NCBI RefSeq assembly: GCF_009766105.1
Contig: NZ_LMUH01000022.1
Location: forward strand, 395,530-458,788
Direction: 5' to 3'
Source of the DNA: Granulicella sp. S156
Lineage (GTDB): Bacteria > Acidobacteriota > Terriglobia > Terriglobales > Acidobacteriaceae
Length of the DNA: 63,259 nucleotides
The position numbers and the translations under genes were made by a program. Positions within the stretch are counted from its first letter, which is position 1; each line of letters begins with the position of its first letter. Below, piece after piece: positions 1-7,684 of this stretch. Below the pieces are notes generated by a model. The model made no database searches. It saw nothing but the letters and a program-made list of their open reading frames with translations, and was not told the DNA's origin.

Positions 1-74
1 CTGCTCCCGCAAGCACACCTGCCGCAGCGCCAGCGAGCACAACACAACCTGCATCGACAACCCCCAAGCAGTAA
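1..74 (+). CDS. C-terminal tail of an upstream gene (partial)
   Basis: Reading from base 3, the frame encodes 23 residues made almost only of Ala, Pro, Ser and Thr, ending in Pro-Lys-Gln before a TAA at 72-74. A rho-independent terminator follows within 20 bases, which supports a real gene end. Such Ala/Pro/Thr tails are usual in secreted or cell-envelope proteins of acidobacteria, but nothing else of the protein is in the window, so its function cannot be named. Confidence 0.6.
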   Translation, partial: APASTPAAAPASTTQPASTTPKQ

Positions 75-91
75 TCTAATCTCAGGACCGG

Positions 92-119
92 AAGGGCACG
101 GCCACGGCCGTGCCCTTTT
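92..119 (+). terminator. Rho-independent terminator
   Basis: The stem GGGCACGGC (94-102) pairs perfectly with GCCGTGCCC (107-115) across a four-base loop. A92-A93 pair with T116-T117, so the T-run at 116-119 begins inside the stem. It lies between the upstream stop and the ABC transporter start, so the ABC gene probably has its own promoter. Confidence 0.85.
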
Positions 120-164
120 AATTTCGCTTTTCCCTTTTCCTGTTTCCTGTTTCCTATCCTGCCT

Positions 165-1937
165 ATGTTTCGACGCCTCAGCCCGCTCTTCCCCTACCTG
201 AAACGCTACTGGCAGAGCTTCGCCTGGGGCGGCCTTGCGCTCATTACCTACAACGGAACCAAGGCCATGGTTCCGCTCGTCGTCGGCAAGGCGATCGAAG
301 ATATGCACCAGGGCTCAAGCATTGCCAAAATCGGGTATGACGCACTGCAACTGCTGGCCCTTGCGGTCGTCTCCGGAATCTTCCTGTACCTCATGCGCCA
401 GATCATCATCGGCGCCTCGCGCGAGATTGAGTACGATCTGCGCAACGACCTCTTCGCGCACCTGGAGCTGCAGCCGCCAAGCTTCTTTCAGCAGCACCGC
501 ACCGGCGACATCATGGCTCGTTCCACAAACGACCTGAACGCGGTGCGTCAGTTGTTAGGCCCGGCCATCATGTACAGCGCGAACACTATCTTCTTTACCG
601 CTATCGCGCTTCCGTTCATGATTCGCATCAGCCCATGGCTGACGTTGTGCGCCTTCGTCCCGCTGCCCTTTGCTTCGGTGCTGGTGCAATACTTTGGGGC
701 GCGCATTCACACCCGCTTCGAACGCATCCAGGCCATGTTCTCCGACATCTCCGCACAGGCTGAAGAGAACTTCTCCGGTGCGCGCCTCATCCGCGCCTTC
801 GCGCAGGAAGAGGCGCAGATCGCGGCGTTCGAAGAGTCCAACCGCGAGTACATTCGCCGCAGCCTGATGCTTGCCCGCCTGATGGCGATGCTCTGGCCCA
901 CGCTGGAGTTCTTCCTCGGCATCTCCATGATGCTCACTCTCTTCGTGGGTGGCCGCGAGATTATCCAGCACCGAATGACTGTCGGTCAGTTCAGCACCTA
1001 CAACGTCTACATGGTGATGCTCATCTGGCCCATGATCGCGATTGGCTGGGTCGTAAACCTTGTGCAACGCGGCGCAGCTTCAATCGTCCGCATCGACCAA
1101 CTGATGAAGCAGCAGCCTGTCATCGACGATAGTGAGGCCAAGCCCGAGTTTGCGGCCACACCCATTGCCGGCAGCATCGAGTTCAACAATCTCAGCTTCT
1201 CCTACGCGACTGGTGGCGAGGTGCTGCATAACATCTCGCTCGAGATCCCTGCCGGATCGAGCCTCGCCATCGTCGGCCCTACAGGCTCCGGCAAATCGAC
1301 GCTCGTCTCGCTCATCCCGCGCCTGCAGGACGCAGCCTCCGGGATGGTGCTGGTCGATGGTCGCCCCATCCACGAGTATCCGCTCGCCACGTTGCGCCAC
1401 GCTATCGGCTTCGTACCGCAGGAGACGTTTCTCTTCTCCACCACCATTGCCGATAACATCGCCTTCGGAGTTCCCGCAGCGACGACGAAGGAGAGCCATC
1501 AGGCGCTGGATCAAGCTGTCGAATCCGCGGCGCACACCGCACACATCCGTACCGAGATCCTCGAGTTCCCGCAGGGTTTCGCGACCGTTGTAGGCGAGCG
1601 TGGCATGACGCTCTCCGGCGGACAGAAGCAGCGTACGGCTATCGCGCGCGCTATCCTGCGCGATCCGCGCATCCTGATTCTCGACGATGCGCTGGCCTCC
1701 GTCGACACTTACACCGAAGAGCAGATCCTCAACGGCCTGCGCGCGGCGATGCAGGGCAGGACAACGATCTTCATCGCGCACCGCGTGTCGACAGCGCGCA
1801 ATGCCGATCGCATTGCGGTGCTGGCCGATGGCCGCATTGTGGAATTCGGCACGCACGACGAACTGCTCGCTCGCGGCGGCTACTACAACGACCTCTTCGA
1901 GAAACAGAGCCTTGAGGAAGAGATACTCACGGCGTAA
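165..1937 (+). CDS. ABC exporter, fused permease and ATPase (MdlA-like)
   Basis: This is a 590-residue half-transporter: a six-helix membrane domain (about residues 15-310) followed by a nucleotide-binding domain (about 335-575) in the inner membrane. The ATPase shows Walker A GPTGSGKST (371-379), the signature LSGGQKQR (about 483-490), Walker B ending in LDDALASVD and an IAHR H-loop. The residue after the Walker B Asp, normally the catalytic Glu, is Asp508. That substitution is typical of the MdlA-type partner in heterodimeric exporters, yet no MdlB-like partner gene is seen nearby. Substrate is unknown; lipids, peptides or drugs are all possible. The ATG at 165 has no strong Shine-Dalgarno sequence. 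Confidence 0.92.
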   Translation: MFRRLSPLFPYLKRYWQSFAWGGLALITYNGTKAMVPLVVGKAIEDMHQGSSIAKIGYDALQLLALAVVSGIFLYLMRQIIIGASREIEYDLRNDLFAHLELQPPSFFQQHRTGDIMARSTNDLNAVRQLLGPAIMYSANTIFFTAIALPFMIRISPWLTLCAFVPLPFASVLVQYFGARIHTRFERIQAMFSDISAQAEENFSGARLIRAFAQEEAQIAAFEESNREYIRRSLMLARLMAMLWPTLEFFLGISMMLTLFVGGREIIQHRMTVGQFSTYNVYMVMLIWPMIAIGWVVNLVQRGAASIVRIDQLMKQQPVIDDSEAKPEFAATPIAGSIEFNNLSFSYATGGEVLHNISLEIPAGSSLAIVGPTGSGKSTLVSLIPRLQDAASGMVLVDGRPIHEYPLATLRHAIGFVPQETFLFSTTIADNIAFGVPAATTKESHQALDQAVESAAHTAHIRTEILEFPQGFATVVGERGMTLSGGQKQRTAIARAILRDPRILILDDALASVDTYTEEQILNGLRAAMQGRTTIFIAHRVSTARNADRIAVLADGRIVEFGTHDELLARGGYYNDLFEKQSLEEEILTA

Positions 1938-1960
1938 GAGAATCACTTCTCTTCCCAATT

Positions 1961-1979
1961 TGTCATCTCGACCGAAGGC
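1961..1979 (+). repeat. Left arm of 19-bp inverted repeat
   Basis: TGTCATCTCGACCGAAGGC here is matched, with one mismatch, by its reverse complement at 2686-2704. The two arms bracket the small gene at 2014-2616. Short repeats of this kind are scattered in many bacterial genomes; here the pairing around one gene is what stands out. Confidence 0.7.
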
Positions 1980-2013
1980 AGCGTTTGTATGGGCAATTGA
2001 CGAGCCTGTCGGG

Positions 2014-2616
2014 TTATTGGACGGGGATCAATGGGAAATGCACTTCGTTTTTGAATTGTTCTCTCGTCTTAACCGCAGTGTGGAGTTTTCCATATGCATC
2101 CATTGCAACGAGTTGGAAGCTAACGCTGGGGATCAGAATGTCCGCGCTAGTTTTACCGGGCAAAATGAAAGCCAGAAAACCGGGGACGATTTGACCTTGT
2201 TGAATAGGAGCGATCGTCTTCTTATAGAGCGCATCATCACCACGAAAGAGCCGATAGTCATTCCCTTTCAGCTCTAGCTGAGTGTCAGTGGGAAGGGGTA
2301 TCGCCTTCACTTGGGTCTTATCTGGAAAATTTACATATAGATTCCAATCCCTAACGGCACTCTGGCTGCCAGCGTTGCTGACAATGGCCTGCATCACAAT
2401 CAAAGCCCCCTGTCCTTCATAGGGAGGACCAGGGGTACCAACATTCAGTGCTGTGATCTGTATATCGAGGTGAGGTAATCCACTCAGATATGCAGTGTTG
2501 ACCAAGAAGCCGACACCGCCAAAAATAACGGCTCCTATAAATGCCAATGCCAAAACAACAGTCCACGTAGAATCTGAACGCAAAGCCGTGTGTATGAGTT
2601 TGGCCAGTTCGATCAT
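2014..2616 (-). CDS. Hypothetical membrane-anchored protein
   Basis: About 200 residues if translation starts at the ATG at 2616 (MIELAKL); an upstream in-frame ATG at 2655 would add 13 residues. One transmembrane segment lies near the N terminus (about residues 17-42, rich in Val, Ala, Ile and Gly). A mostly beta-strand soluble part follows, with short hydrophobic stretches and no recognisable catalytic motif. The likely topology is N-in with an external domain. Base composition looks less GC-rich than its neighbours, and a near-perfect 19-bp inverted repeat flanks the gene, which suggests acquisition or shuffling. I do not recognise the family. Confidence 0.7.
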   Translation of the reverse strand: MIELAKLIHTALRSDSTWTVVLALAFIGAVIFGGVGFLVNTAYLSGLPHLDIQITALNVGTPGPPYEGQGALIVMQAIVSNAGSQSAVRDWNLYVNFPDKTQVKAIPLPTDTQLELKGNDYRLFRGDDALYKKTIAPIQQGQIVPGFLAFILPGKTSADILIPSVSFQLVAMDAYGKLHTAVKTREQFKNEVHFPLIPVQ

Positions 2617-2685
2617 TGTTTTCGTGTGAAAAGTGAGAGAGTGCCATCCTATCACGCACCCTGAATTTCAAACTGACCGTTTGCC

Positions 2686-2704
2686 GCCTTCCGTCGAGAT
2701 GACA
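2686..2704 (-). repeat. Right arm of 19-bp inverted repeat
   Basis: This is the reverse complement of the 1961-1979 arm with a single mismatch. It lies about 30 bases beyond the last codon of the YjbQ gene, between that gene and the hypothetical membrane protein. Confidence 0.7.
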
Positions 2705-2735
2705 GGTTTGGAGATAGGTCTATAGGAGAAGCACC

Positions 2736-3158
2736 CTAGTTCTTCGTGACTCCCATCACCTTCACGATCACGCGCTTCGATCTACAGCCATCGAACTCGG
2801 CATAAAACACTCGTTGCCATGTGCCAAGATCGAGCCTGCCATGCGTGACCGGCAACGTCGTCTCATGGTGTAACAACAACGCCTTCAGGTGCGCGTCAGC
2901 ATTGTCCTCGCCGGTCTGGTGATGCTTGTATCCCGGCCAACGCGGAGCTAGCTTCTCCAGCCACTTGCCGATATCTTCGATCAGGCCGTCTTCGTTGTCG
3001 TTGACATAGATCGCCGCGGTGATGTGCATGGGCGAGACAAAGCACAAGCCATCATCGACGCCGCTACGGCGAACGATAGCCTCGACCTGCGGGGTGATGT
3101 GAACCATCTCATACTGCTCTTCGGTGTTGAACGTCAGGTACTCGGTATGAACCTTCAT
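2736..3158 (-). CDS. YjbQ family protein (secondary thiamine-phosphate synthase type)
   Basis: This 140-residue protein spans the usual length of the UPF0047/YjbQ family. Diagnostic features are [15 protein letters not shown] near residue 41, the polar motif [17 protein letters not shown] near residue 82, [17 protein letters not shown] near residue 101, and a C-terminal strand ending in KVMG. The His/Asp/Asn residues of these motifs form a conserved metal-type pocket. In E. coli the protein complements thiamine-phosphate synthase mutants weakly, so the named activity is probably not its main role. The gene is monocistronic here. Confidence 0.9.
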   Translation of the reverse strand: MKVHTEYLTFNTEEQYEMVHITPQVEAIVRRSGVDDGLCFVSPMHITAAIYVNDNEDGLIEDIGKWLEKLAPRWPGYKHHQTGEDNADAHLKALLLHHETTLPVTHGRLDLGTWQRVFYAEFDGCRSKRVIVKVMGVTKN

Positions 3159-3202
3159 GCGGCTATTTTAGAGCGCCACAATCCGGCCCCATCCTCAACA
3201 CC

Positions 3203-3383
3203 GGGTGCCCCATCTTCGGCGCGCTTTTTGCGCCTAAGGTGGGCATCGCTGAAAGCGACCGCTCCTGCCCATGTTTGTTGTACCAAGGGCCAGTGACGAT
3301 ACGAGCGATAAGCAGGAGCGGTCGGGCTTCGCCCGATACCCACCTTAGCCGCGCATAGAACGCGCGTCGAAGATGGAGCACCC
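3203..3383. repeat. Paired inverted palindromic repeat (BIME-like)
   Basis: Two inverted copies of one module face each other. The left copy runs from GGGTGCCCCATCTTCG through CCTAAGGTGGGCAT to CGACCGCTCCTGC. The right copy carries the reverse order, from GCAGGAGCGGTCG through CCACCTTAG to CGAAGATGGAGCACCC. The arms are about 70-80 bases with small differences around a short centre. The layout matches a REP doublet rather than a coding region. It fills most of the gap between yjbQ and the Ycf48-like gene. Confidence 0.75.
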
Positions 3384-3399
3384 GATTTTTGCCGTTGCT

Positions 3400-3437
3400 C
3401 TGCTTTTCTGGTTGTCATCCCCGCAGGGGATCTGCTT
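3400..3437. repeat. Short interspersed repeat, copy 1
   Basis: The run CTGCTTTTCTGGTTGTCATC followed by CCCGCAGGGGATCTGCTT closely matches both arms of the inverted repeat at 5897-6010. It lies just upstream of the start of the Ycf48-like gene. Confidence 0.7.
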
Positions 3438-3477
3438 CACCCGAGCTGCCACAACCGCCAGCATTTACACTCCTCCC

Positions 3478-4578
3478 ATGCGCGCCACTCTTCTGCTCAC
3501 AATGCTGGCCCTCGCCACTGCAGCACACGCTCAATGGCAGATTCAAGACGTACACACCACCGCCAGCCTGCGCGGCGTCTACAGCCTCGGCAACGGCATC
3601 GCCTGGGCCTCGGGGACAGAAGGCACGGTGCTGCGTACCGAAGACAACGGCAAAACGTGGCAACACTGCGTTACGCCACCCAACGCTGAACACCTCGACT
3701 TCCGCGGCATCCAGGCCTTCGACAGCAAAACGGCCATCGTCATGTCCAGCGGAAAAGGCGATCTGTCGCGGCTGTACAAGACCACCGATGGATGTCAGAC
3801 GTGGAAGTTGATCTTCACCAATCCTGACAAAGATGGATTTTGGGACGCCCTGATATTTGAAGATCAGACAACCGGTTTCTTGCTTGGAGATCCAGTGCAT
3901 GGATATTTCTACTTGGGTGAAACAACCGATGGTGGCAAGACATGGATTCAAAAGCAGAATCGTGGCCTAGAGGCCGATGCTGCCCGACAAGGAGCCTTCG
4001 CTGCCAGCAACACTTCGATGTCCGTAATGCACGGACAGCCTTCCTTCGGTTCAGGAGGCGTGGGCGGGGCCTTCCTATATCGGCTGATTGCGTCGATGGT
4101 CTACGAAGACGACTCTCCCCCAAAAGATCAAAATAAAAACTGGAGCATGGATTCGTGGACTTCTGTTCCAGTTCCACTCGGATCAAGAACGGAGTCCTCA
4201 GGTCTATTTTCACTTGCCCTTCTGCTGACAGGATCGGGTGTCGCCGTCGGAGGCGACTACCTCAAACCCAATGCCTCCACCGGTACAGCCGCGTTCACTC
4301 AAGATGAGGGTCATAACTGGACAGCATCAACCACCCCACCCCACGGCTATCGCTCCTCCGTAGCCTACGACATCCCCACCAAAACCTGGCTCACCGTAGG
4401 CCCCAACGGCACCGACATCTCCACCGACGACGGCCGCAACTGGCACCCTCTCACGCCTGGCTCCAGCGATGCGCCCGACGCCGACAAGAACTGGAACGCA
4501 CTCTCGCTGCCCTTCGTCGTTGGCCCGCACGGACGCATCGGCATCCTGCGCGATGGCGCACTCGCGCCGCACAAGTAG
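3478..4578 (+). CDS. Secreted Ycf48/BNR-repeat beta-propeller protein
   Basis: The ATG at 3478 gives a 366-residue protein with a clear signal peptide (MRATLLLTMLALATAAHAQ, cleavage after AHA). An in-frame ATG 105 bases upstream would place repeat DNA inside the protein and is rejected. The mature part carries repeated blades with the BNR signature, such as TEDNGKTWQH, TTDGCQTWK, TTDGGKTW, TQDEGHNW and STDDGRNW. These match Ycf48/HCF136-like photosystem-assembly homologues, which in non-photosynthetic bacteria are uncharacterised extracytoplasmic propellers. No catalytic role is visible. The gene is alone on its strand, followed by a permease gene about 100 bases later. Confidence 0.85.
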   Translation: MRATLLLTMLALATAAHAQWQIQDVHTTASLRGVYSLGNGIAWASGTEGTVLRTEDNGKTWQHCVTPPNAEHLDFRGIQAFDSKTAIVMSSGKGDLSRLYKTTDGCQTWKLIFTNPDKDGFWDALIFEDQTTGFLLGDPVHGYFYLGETTDGGKTWIQKQNRGLEADAARQGAFAASNTSMSVMHGQPSFGSGGVGGAFLYRLIASMVYEDDSPPKDQNKNWSMDSWTSVPVPLGSRTESSGLFSLALLLTGSGVAVGGDYLKPNASTGTAAFTQDEGHNWTASTTPPHGYRSSVAYDIPTKTWLTVGPNGTDISTDDGRNWHPLTPGSSDAPDADKNWNALSLPFVVGPHGRIGILRDGALAPHK

Positions 4579-4683
4579 CGCGGGGTGTAATGTCGCACCG
4601 CCGGTTACGTCAGCCCTTGTAGTGACACACTGAAGCAATTTTCTCGCGGGCCACGCAACCTAGAACAAATACAGGAGACGCCA

Positions 4684-5847
4684 TTGCTGATCCATCTAAC
4701 AGAAGCGTTGCAAATGACCGGCATCATGGCCTGGGAGATTCTCTGGGCACTCTGCCTGGGCTTCATCCTCTCAGCCATCATCGAGGCCGTTGTCTCTAAA
4801 GAACACGTCAGCAAGCTGCTGCCTGACTCCTCTGCGAAAACCATCGTCGTCGCCTCGGTGCTCGGCGCGGCGAGCTCGTCGTGCTCTTACGCGGCTACGG
4901 CACTGGCGCGCTCGCTCTTTCGCAAGGGAGCGGACTTCATCGCCGCCATCGCGTTCCAGTTCGCTTCCACGAACCTGGTGATCGAACTCAGCGTCCTGCT
5001 CGCCGCCTTGCTGGGCTGGCGCTTCATGGCGGCTGAGTTTGTCGGTGGCCCCATCATGATCGCGCTCGTCGTGATCTTTCTGCGCGCCACGCTCAAGCCG
5101 CGCGTCATCGAAGCTGCCCGCAAACAGGCGGAGCGCGGCCTGATCGGGCGCATGGAAGGCCACGCCGCCATGGACATGAGCCTGCACTCCGGCACGTTCT
5201 GGCAGAAGCTGACCTCGGCCAAGGGCTACACCGCAACGACGCACTATTACTGGATGGACTGGTACTCGCTATGGCCGGACATCGCGGGAGGCCTGCTGAT
5301 CTCCGGATGCCTCGCCGCCTGGGTGCCGCAACATTTCTGGCAGGGCTTCTTCCTCACCGGCCACCCAATGCTGGCAAAACTGTGGGGGCCGTTCGTTGGC
5401 CCGCTCGTCGCGGTGCTGTCCTTTGTGTGCTCGGTGGGCAACGTGCCGCTGGCTGCGGTGCTCTGGAACGGAGGCATCAGCTTCGGAGGCGTCATCGCCT
5501 TCCTCTTCGCCGACCTCATCATCCTGCCCATTCTCAACATCTATCGCAAGTACTACGGGTGGAAGGTTGCCGCCCTTCTCTTCGCCGCCTTTTACGCCGC
5601 GATGGCGCTGTCCGCACTCGCTGTCGAAGCGCTCTTTGGGGCGCTGCATCTCATCCCCACCGAGCGCAAAGTGCAGATCATGCAGGAGAGCGTCCGCTGG
5701 AACTACACCTCGGTGCTCAACATTCTGTTCCTGCTGGTCTCCGCCGTTCTCCTCCTGCGCTTCCTGAAGACCGGCGGGCCTGCGATGTTGAAGATGATGG
5801 ACGAAGCGCCAGCACCCGATGCACCAGCGCACCATTGCTGCCATTAG
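4684..5847 (+). CDS. Permease of the PF03773 (DUF318/ArsP-like) family
   Basis: The start is a TTG at 4684 preceded by AGGAG at 4673-4677. The 387-residue product is an integral inner-membrane protein with about eight to ten helices. The two family hallmarks are SSSCSYAATALARSLFRKG (about residues 60-78) and CSVGNVPLAAVLW (about 248-260), whose conserved Cys, Asn and Pro line the transport path in this fold. Related proteins export organoarsenicals (ArsP) or move metals and thiols, but the substrate here is not deducible. The protein ends in APAHHCCH, a His/Cys tail that could bind a soft metal. No arsenic or metal regulator is adjacent. Confidence 0.85.
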   Translation: MLIHLTEALQMTGIMAWEILWALCLGFILSAIIEAVVSKEHVSKLLPDSSAKTIVVASVLGAASSSCSYAATALARSLFRKGADFIAAIAFQFASTNLVIELSVLLAALLGWRFMAAEFVGGPIMIALVVIFLRATLKPRVIEAARKQAERGLIGRMEGHAAMDMSLHSGTFWQKLTSAKGYTATTHYYWMDWYSLWPDIAGGLLISGCLAAWVPQHFWQGFFLTGHPMLAKLWGPFVGPLVAVLSFVCSVGNVPLAAVLWNGGISFGGVIAFLFADLIILPILNIYRKYYGWKVAALLFAAFYAAMALSALAVEALFGALHLIPTERKVQIMQESVRWNYTSVLNILFLLVSAVLLLRFLKTGGPAMLKMMDEAPAPDAPAHHCCH

Positions 5848-5896
5848 TCGCTTCGCGAGGAGTGGAGAGAGTAGACGGGTTGTTCTTGCCTTTGTC

Positions 5897-6010
5897 TTTG
5901 CTTTTCTTGTTGTCATTCCCGTAGGGAACCTGCTTCTGGCCACCCCCTAGCGATTGCTGTGGCACGAACAAACAGCAGATTCCCTGCGGGAATGACAACA
6001 AGAAAAGCAA
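5897..6010. repeat. Short interspersed repeat, inverted pair
   Basis: The left arm at 5897-5935 (TTTGCTTTTCTTGTTGTC, then ATTCCCGTAGGGAACCTGCTT) and the right arm at 5971-6010 are reverse complements with only a few differences, around a 35-base centre. The same unit occurs singly at 3400-3437. The pair lies between the permease gene and rdgB and could fold into a long hairpin in the transcript. Confidence 0.75.
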
Positions 6011-6039
6011 CGGCCTTCTATCCTCTACACTCTTCCCTG

Positions 6040-6651
6040 ATGACCCTCTACGCCGCCACCTCCAACCCCGGCAAGCTCGCTGAGTTCTCCACCAGCGCCA
6101 GCACCGCCGGTATCGACGTCCTCGCCCTGCCGGGCATTCAGTCGATGCCTGAACCCGTCGAAGACGCCGACACCTTCATGGGCAACGCGGAGTTGAAGGC
6201 CGTGGCCTATTCCCTCCTCGCTCCTGGTCTGCTGGTCTTCGCCGACGACTCGGGACTTGCCGTCGATGCCCTCAACGGCCAGCCGGGCGTCCGCTCGGCG
6301 CGCTTTGCCGACGATCTTGGCTTCGAACCCGGCTCAGGAAGTAAGGACGACCGCAACAACCGCTGCCTCCTCTCCTTACTCACCCAACACACTCACCGCA
6401 CCGCCCGCTTCGTCTGCACCCTGGCCCTGGCCCGTGACGGAGAAGTCCTGCTCCGCGCCGAGGGTACCGTCGAAGGCGAGGTCCTCTACGCTCCCCGCGG
6501 CAAGGACGGCTTCGGCTACGATCCGCTCTTCCTCGTGCCCTCGCTTACCCTTACGCTGGCTGAGGTTCCCCGCGAGAAGAAGTGGCAGATCAGCCATCGC
6601 GGCAACGCCTTCCGCAGCCTCCTGAAACAGCTCCAAAACGGCTCAATGTAA
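6040..6651 (+). CDS. rdgB: XTP/dITP diphosphatase (RdgB/HAM1 family)
   Basis: The ATG at 6040 gives a 203-residue protein opening with TLYAATSNPGKLAEF, the nucleotide-binding start of the HAM1 fold. An upstream in-frame ATG lies inside a repeat and is rejected. Other family motifs are FADDSGLAVDALNGQPGVRS (about 67-86, with the catalytic Asp pair) and GKDGFGYDPLFLVP (about 154-167). The enzyme hydrolyses deaminated purine nucleoside triphosphates (XTP, dITP, ITP) to monophosphates and so protects DNA from mutagenic bases. It is cytosolic. The 180-base gap before sdhC suggests a separate transcription unit. Confidence 0.95.
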   Translation: MTLYAATSNPGKLAEFSTSASTAGIDVLALPGIQSMPEPVEDADTFMGNAELKAVAYSLLAPGLLVFADDSGLAVDALNGQPGVRSARFADDLGFEPGSGSKDDRNNRCLLSLLTQHTHRTARFVCTLALARDGEVLLRAEGTVEGEVLYAPRGKDGFGYDPLFLVPSLTLTLAEVPREKKWQISHRGNAFRSLLKQLQNGSM

Positions 6652-6829
6652 GAATTTCGCACAAACACGCCGATTACCGCTCACTCGGCCAAGGTTTGCT
6701 TGACGCTGCATTTAACACAGCGGAATAATCATCCTGCCTACCTGCGGCGAAAACCGCAGGAACTCAACCTGTCCACAACCCCAGACAGAGTTCTCAGGCC
6801 AGCCTACCCAAGGATCTCAGGAGTACCGC

Positions 6830-7579
6830 ATGGCCACAGCCGCAGCTCCCGCAACACCCACTCTTCGAGGCGTCCAGCCGCTTCGTGCCGGCGAAGGCCA
6901 CTCTTTCTTCTGGCGCCGGCTGCACTCGCTCTCCGGCATCGTGCCCATCGGCGCGTTCCTGATCGAGCACATCGTCTCCAACTTCGAAGCCGTCAACGGC
7001 CCACTCGCCTACGCCCAGCAGGTAAAGTTCCTCAACAGCCTGCCGCTGGTGCGCGTCCTCGAGTGGTGCTTTATCTTCATCCCGTTGGCCTTCCACGCGC
7101 TCTACGGGGTCTGGATAGCCTTCCGCGGACGCGCCACCGTGAACGTCTACCCCTGGGCGGGAAACTGGGGCTACCTCACGCAGCGCATCACCGGCATCAT
7201 CGCGCTGCTCTATATCGTTCAACACCTCTGGAGACAGCGGTTCTCCGGCGTCAACCTGCCCGAGCATCCCGGCGCGGCCTTCGCCAAAGTGCAGCACGAG
7301 CTGCATAATCCCTGGATGCTGGCCATTTACGTGATCGCGATGATTGCGACCTGCTGGCACTTCGCCTATGGCATCTGGCTCTTCGCCGCGAAGTGGGGCA
7401 TCACCCCTGGCGATAAAGCTCGCCAACGCTTTGGCTATGTGTGCGCTGCGGGGGGGACTGCACTTTGTGTTCTCGGACTTGTTGGGATGTATGCGTTTAT
7501 CAATCCGAAGTATGCGAACGCACCTGAAGATGTCATGCCCACGCAACCTCCCGCAATCGTACAGCCTGTACAACCCTGA
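6830..7579 (+). CDS. sdhC: Succinate dehydrogenase cytochrome b subunit
   Basis: The start ATG at 6830 follows a Shine-Dalgarno AGGAG. The 249-residue protein has five predicted membrane helices, as in the single-subunit cytochrome b558 of Bacillus-type succinate:quinone reductases. These include the stretch around PIGAFLIEHIVSNFEAV, one around IPLAFHALYGVWIAF and one around IYVIAMIATCWHFAYGIWL. Conserved His residues in helices 1, 2 and 4 are candidate ligands for two hemes. It anchors SdhA and SdhB in the inner membrane and passes electrons to quinone, probably menaquinone by analogy. It is the first gene of the sdh operon. Confidence 0.93.
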   Translation: MATAAAPATPTLRGVQPLRAGEGHSFFWRRLHSLSGIVPIGAFLIEHIVSNFEAVNGPLAYAQQVKFLNSLPLVRVLEWCFIFIPLAFHALYGVWIAFRGRATVNVYPWAGNWGYLTQRITGIIALLYIVQHLWRQRFSGVNLPEHPGAAFAKVQHELHNPWMLAIYVIAMIATCWHFAYGIWLFAAKWGITPGDKARQRFGYVCAAGGTALCVLGLVGMYAFINPKYANAPEDVMPTQPPAIVQPVQP

Positions 7580-7618
7580 GTTTGTGTTGCAGGAAGTTTC
7601 GTTATGGGCATGGCTTTG

Positions 7619-7644
7619 GAGCCTGTCCTGAGCGCAGTCGAAGG
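7619..7644. repeat. Short repeat inside the sdh operon
   Basis: The sequence GAGCCTGTCCTGAGCG followed by CAGTCGAAGG, in the 105-base gap between sdhC and sdhA, is a near match to a short repeat that I recall from many unrelated bacterial genomes. It could form a small hairpin and affect the ratio of membrane anchor to catalytic subunits; that effect is inference. Confidence 0.5.
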
Positions 7645-7684
7645 TATGCCCCAAACTCCTAAGAATTAGCCCCAGAGGTACGGA

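Noticed and set aside
1080..1958. Minus-strand frame opposite the ABC ATPase domain
   Set aside because: The opposite strand encodes Walker and signature motifs at full family spacing; the shadow has none.
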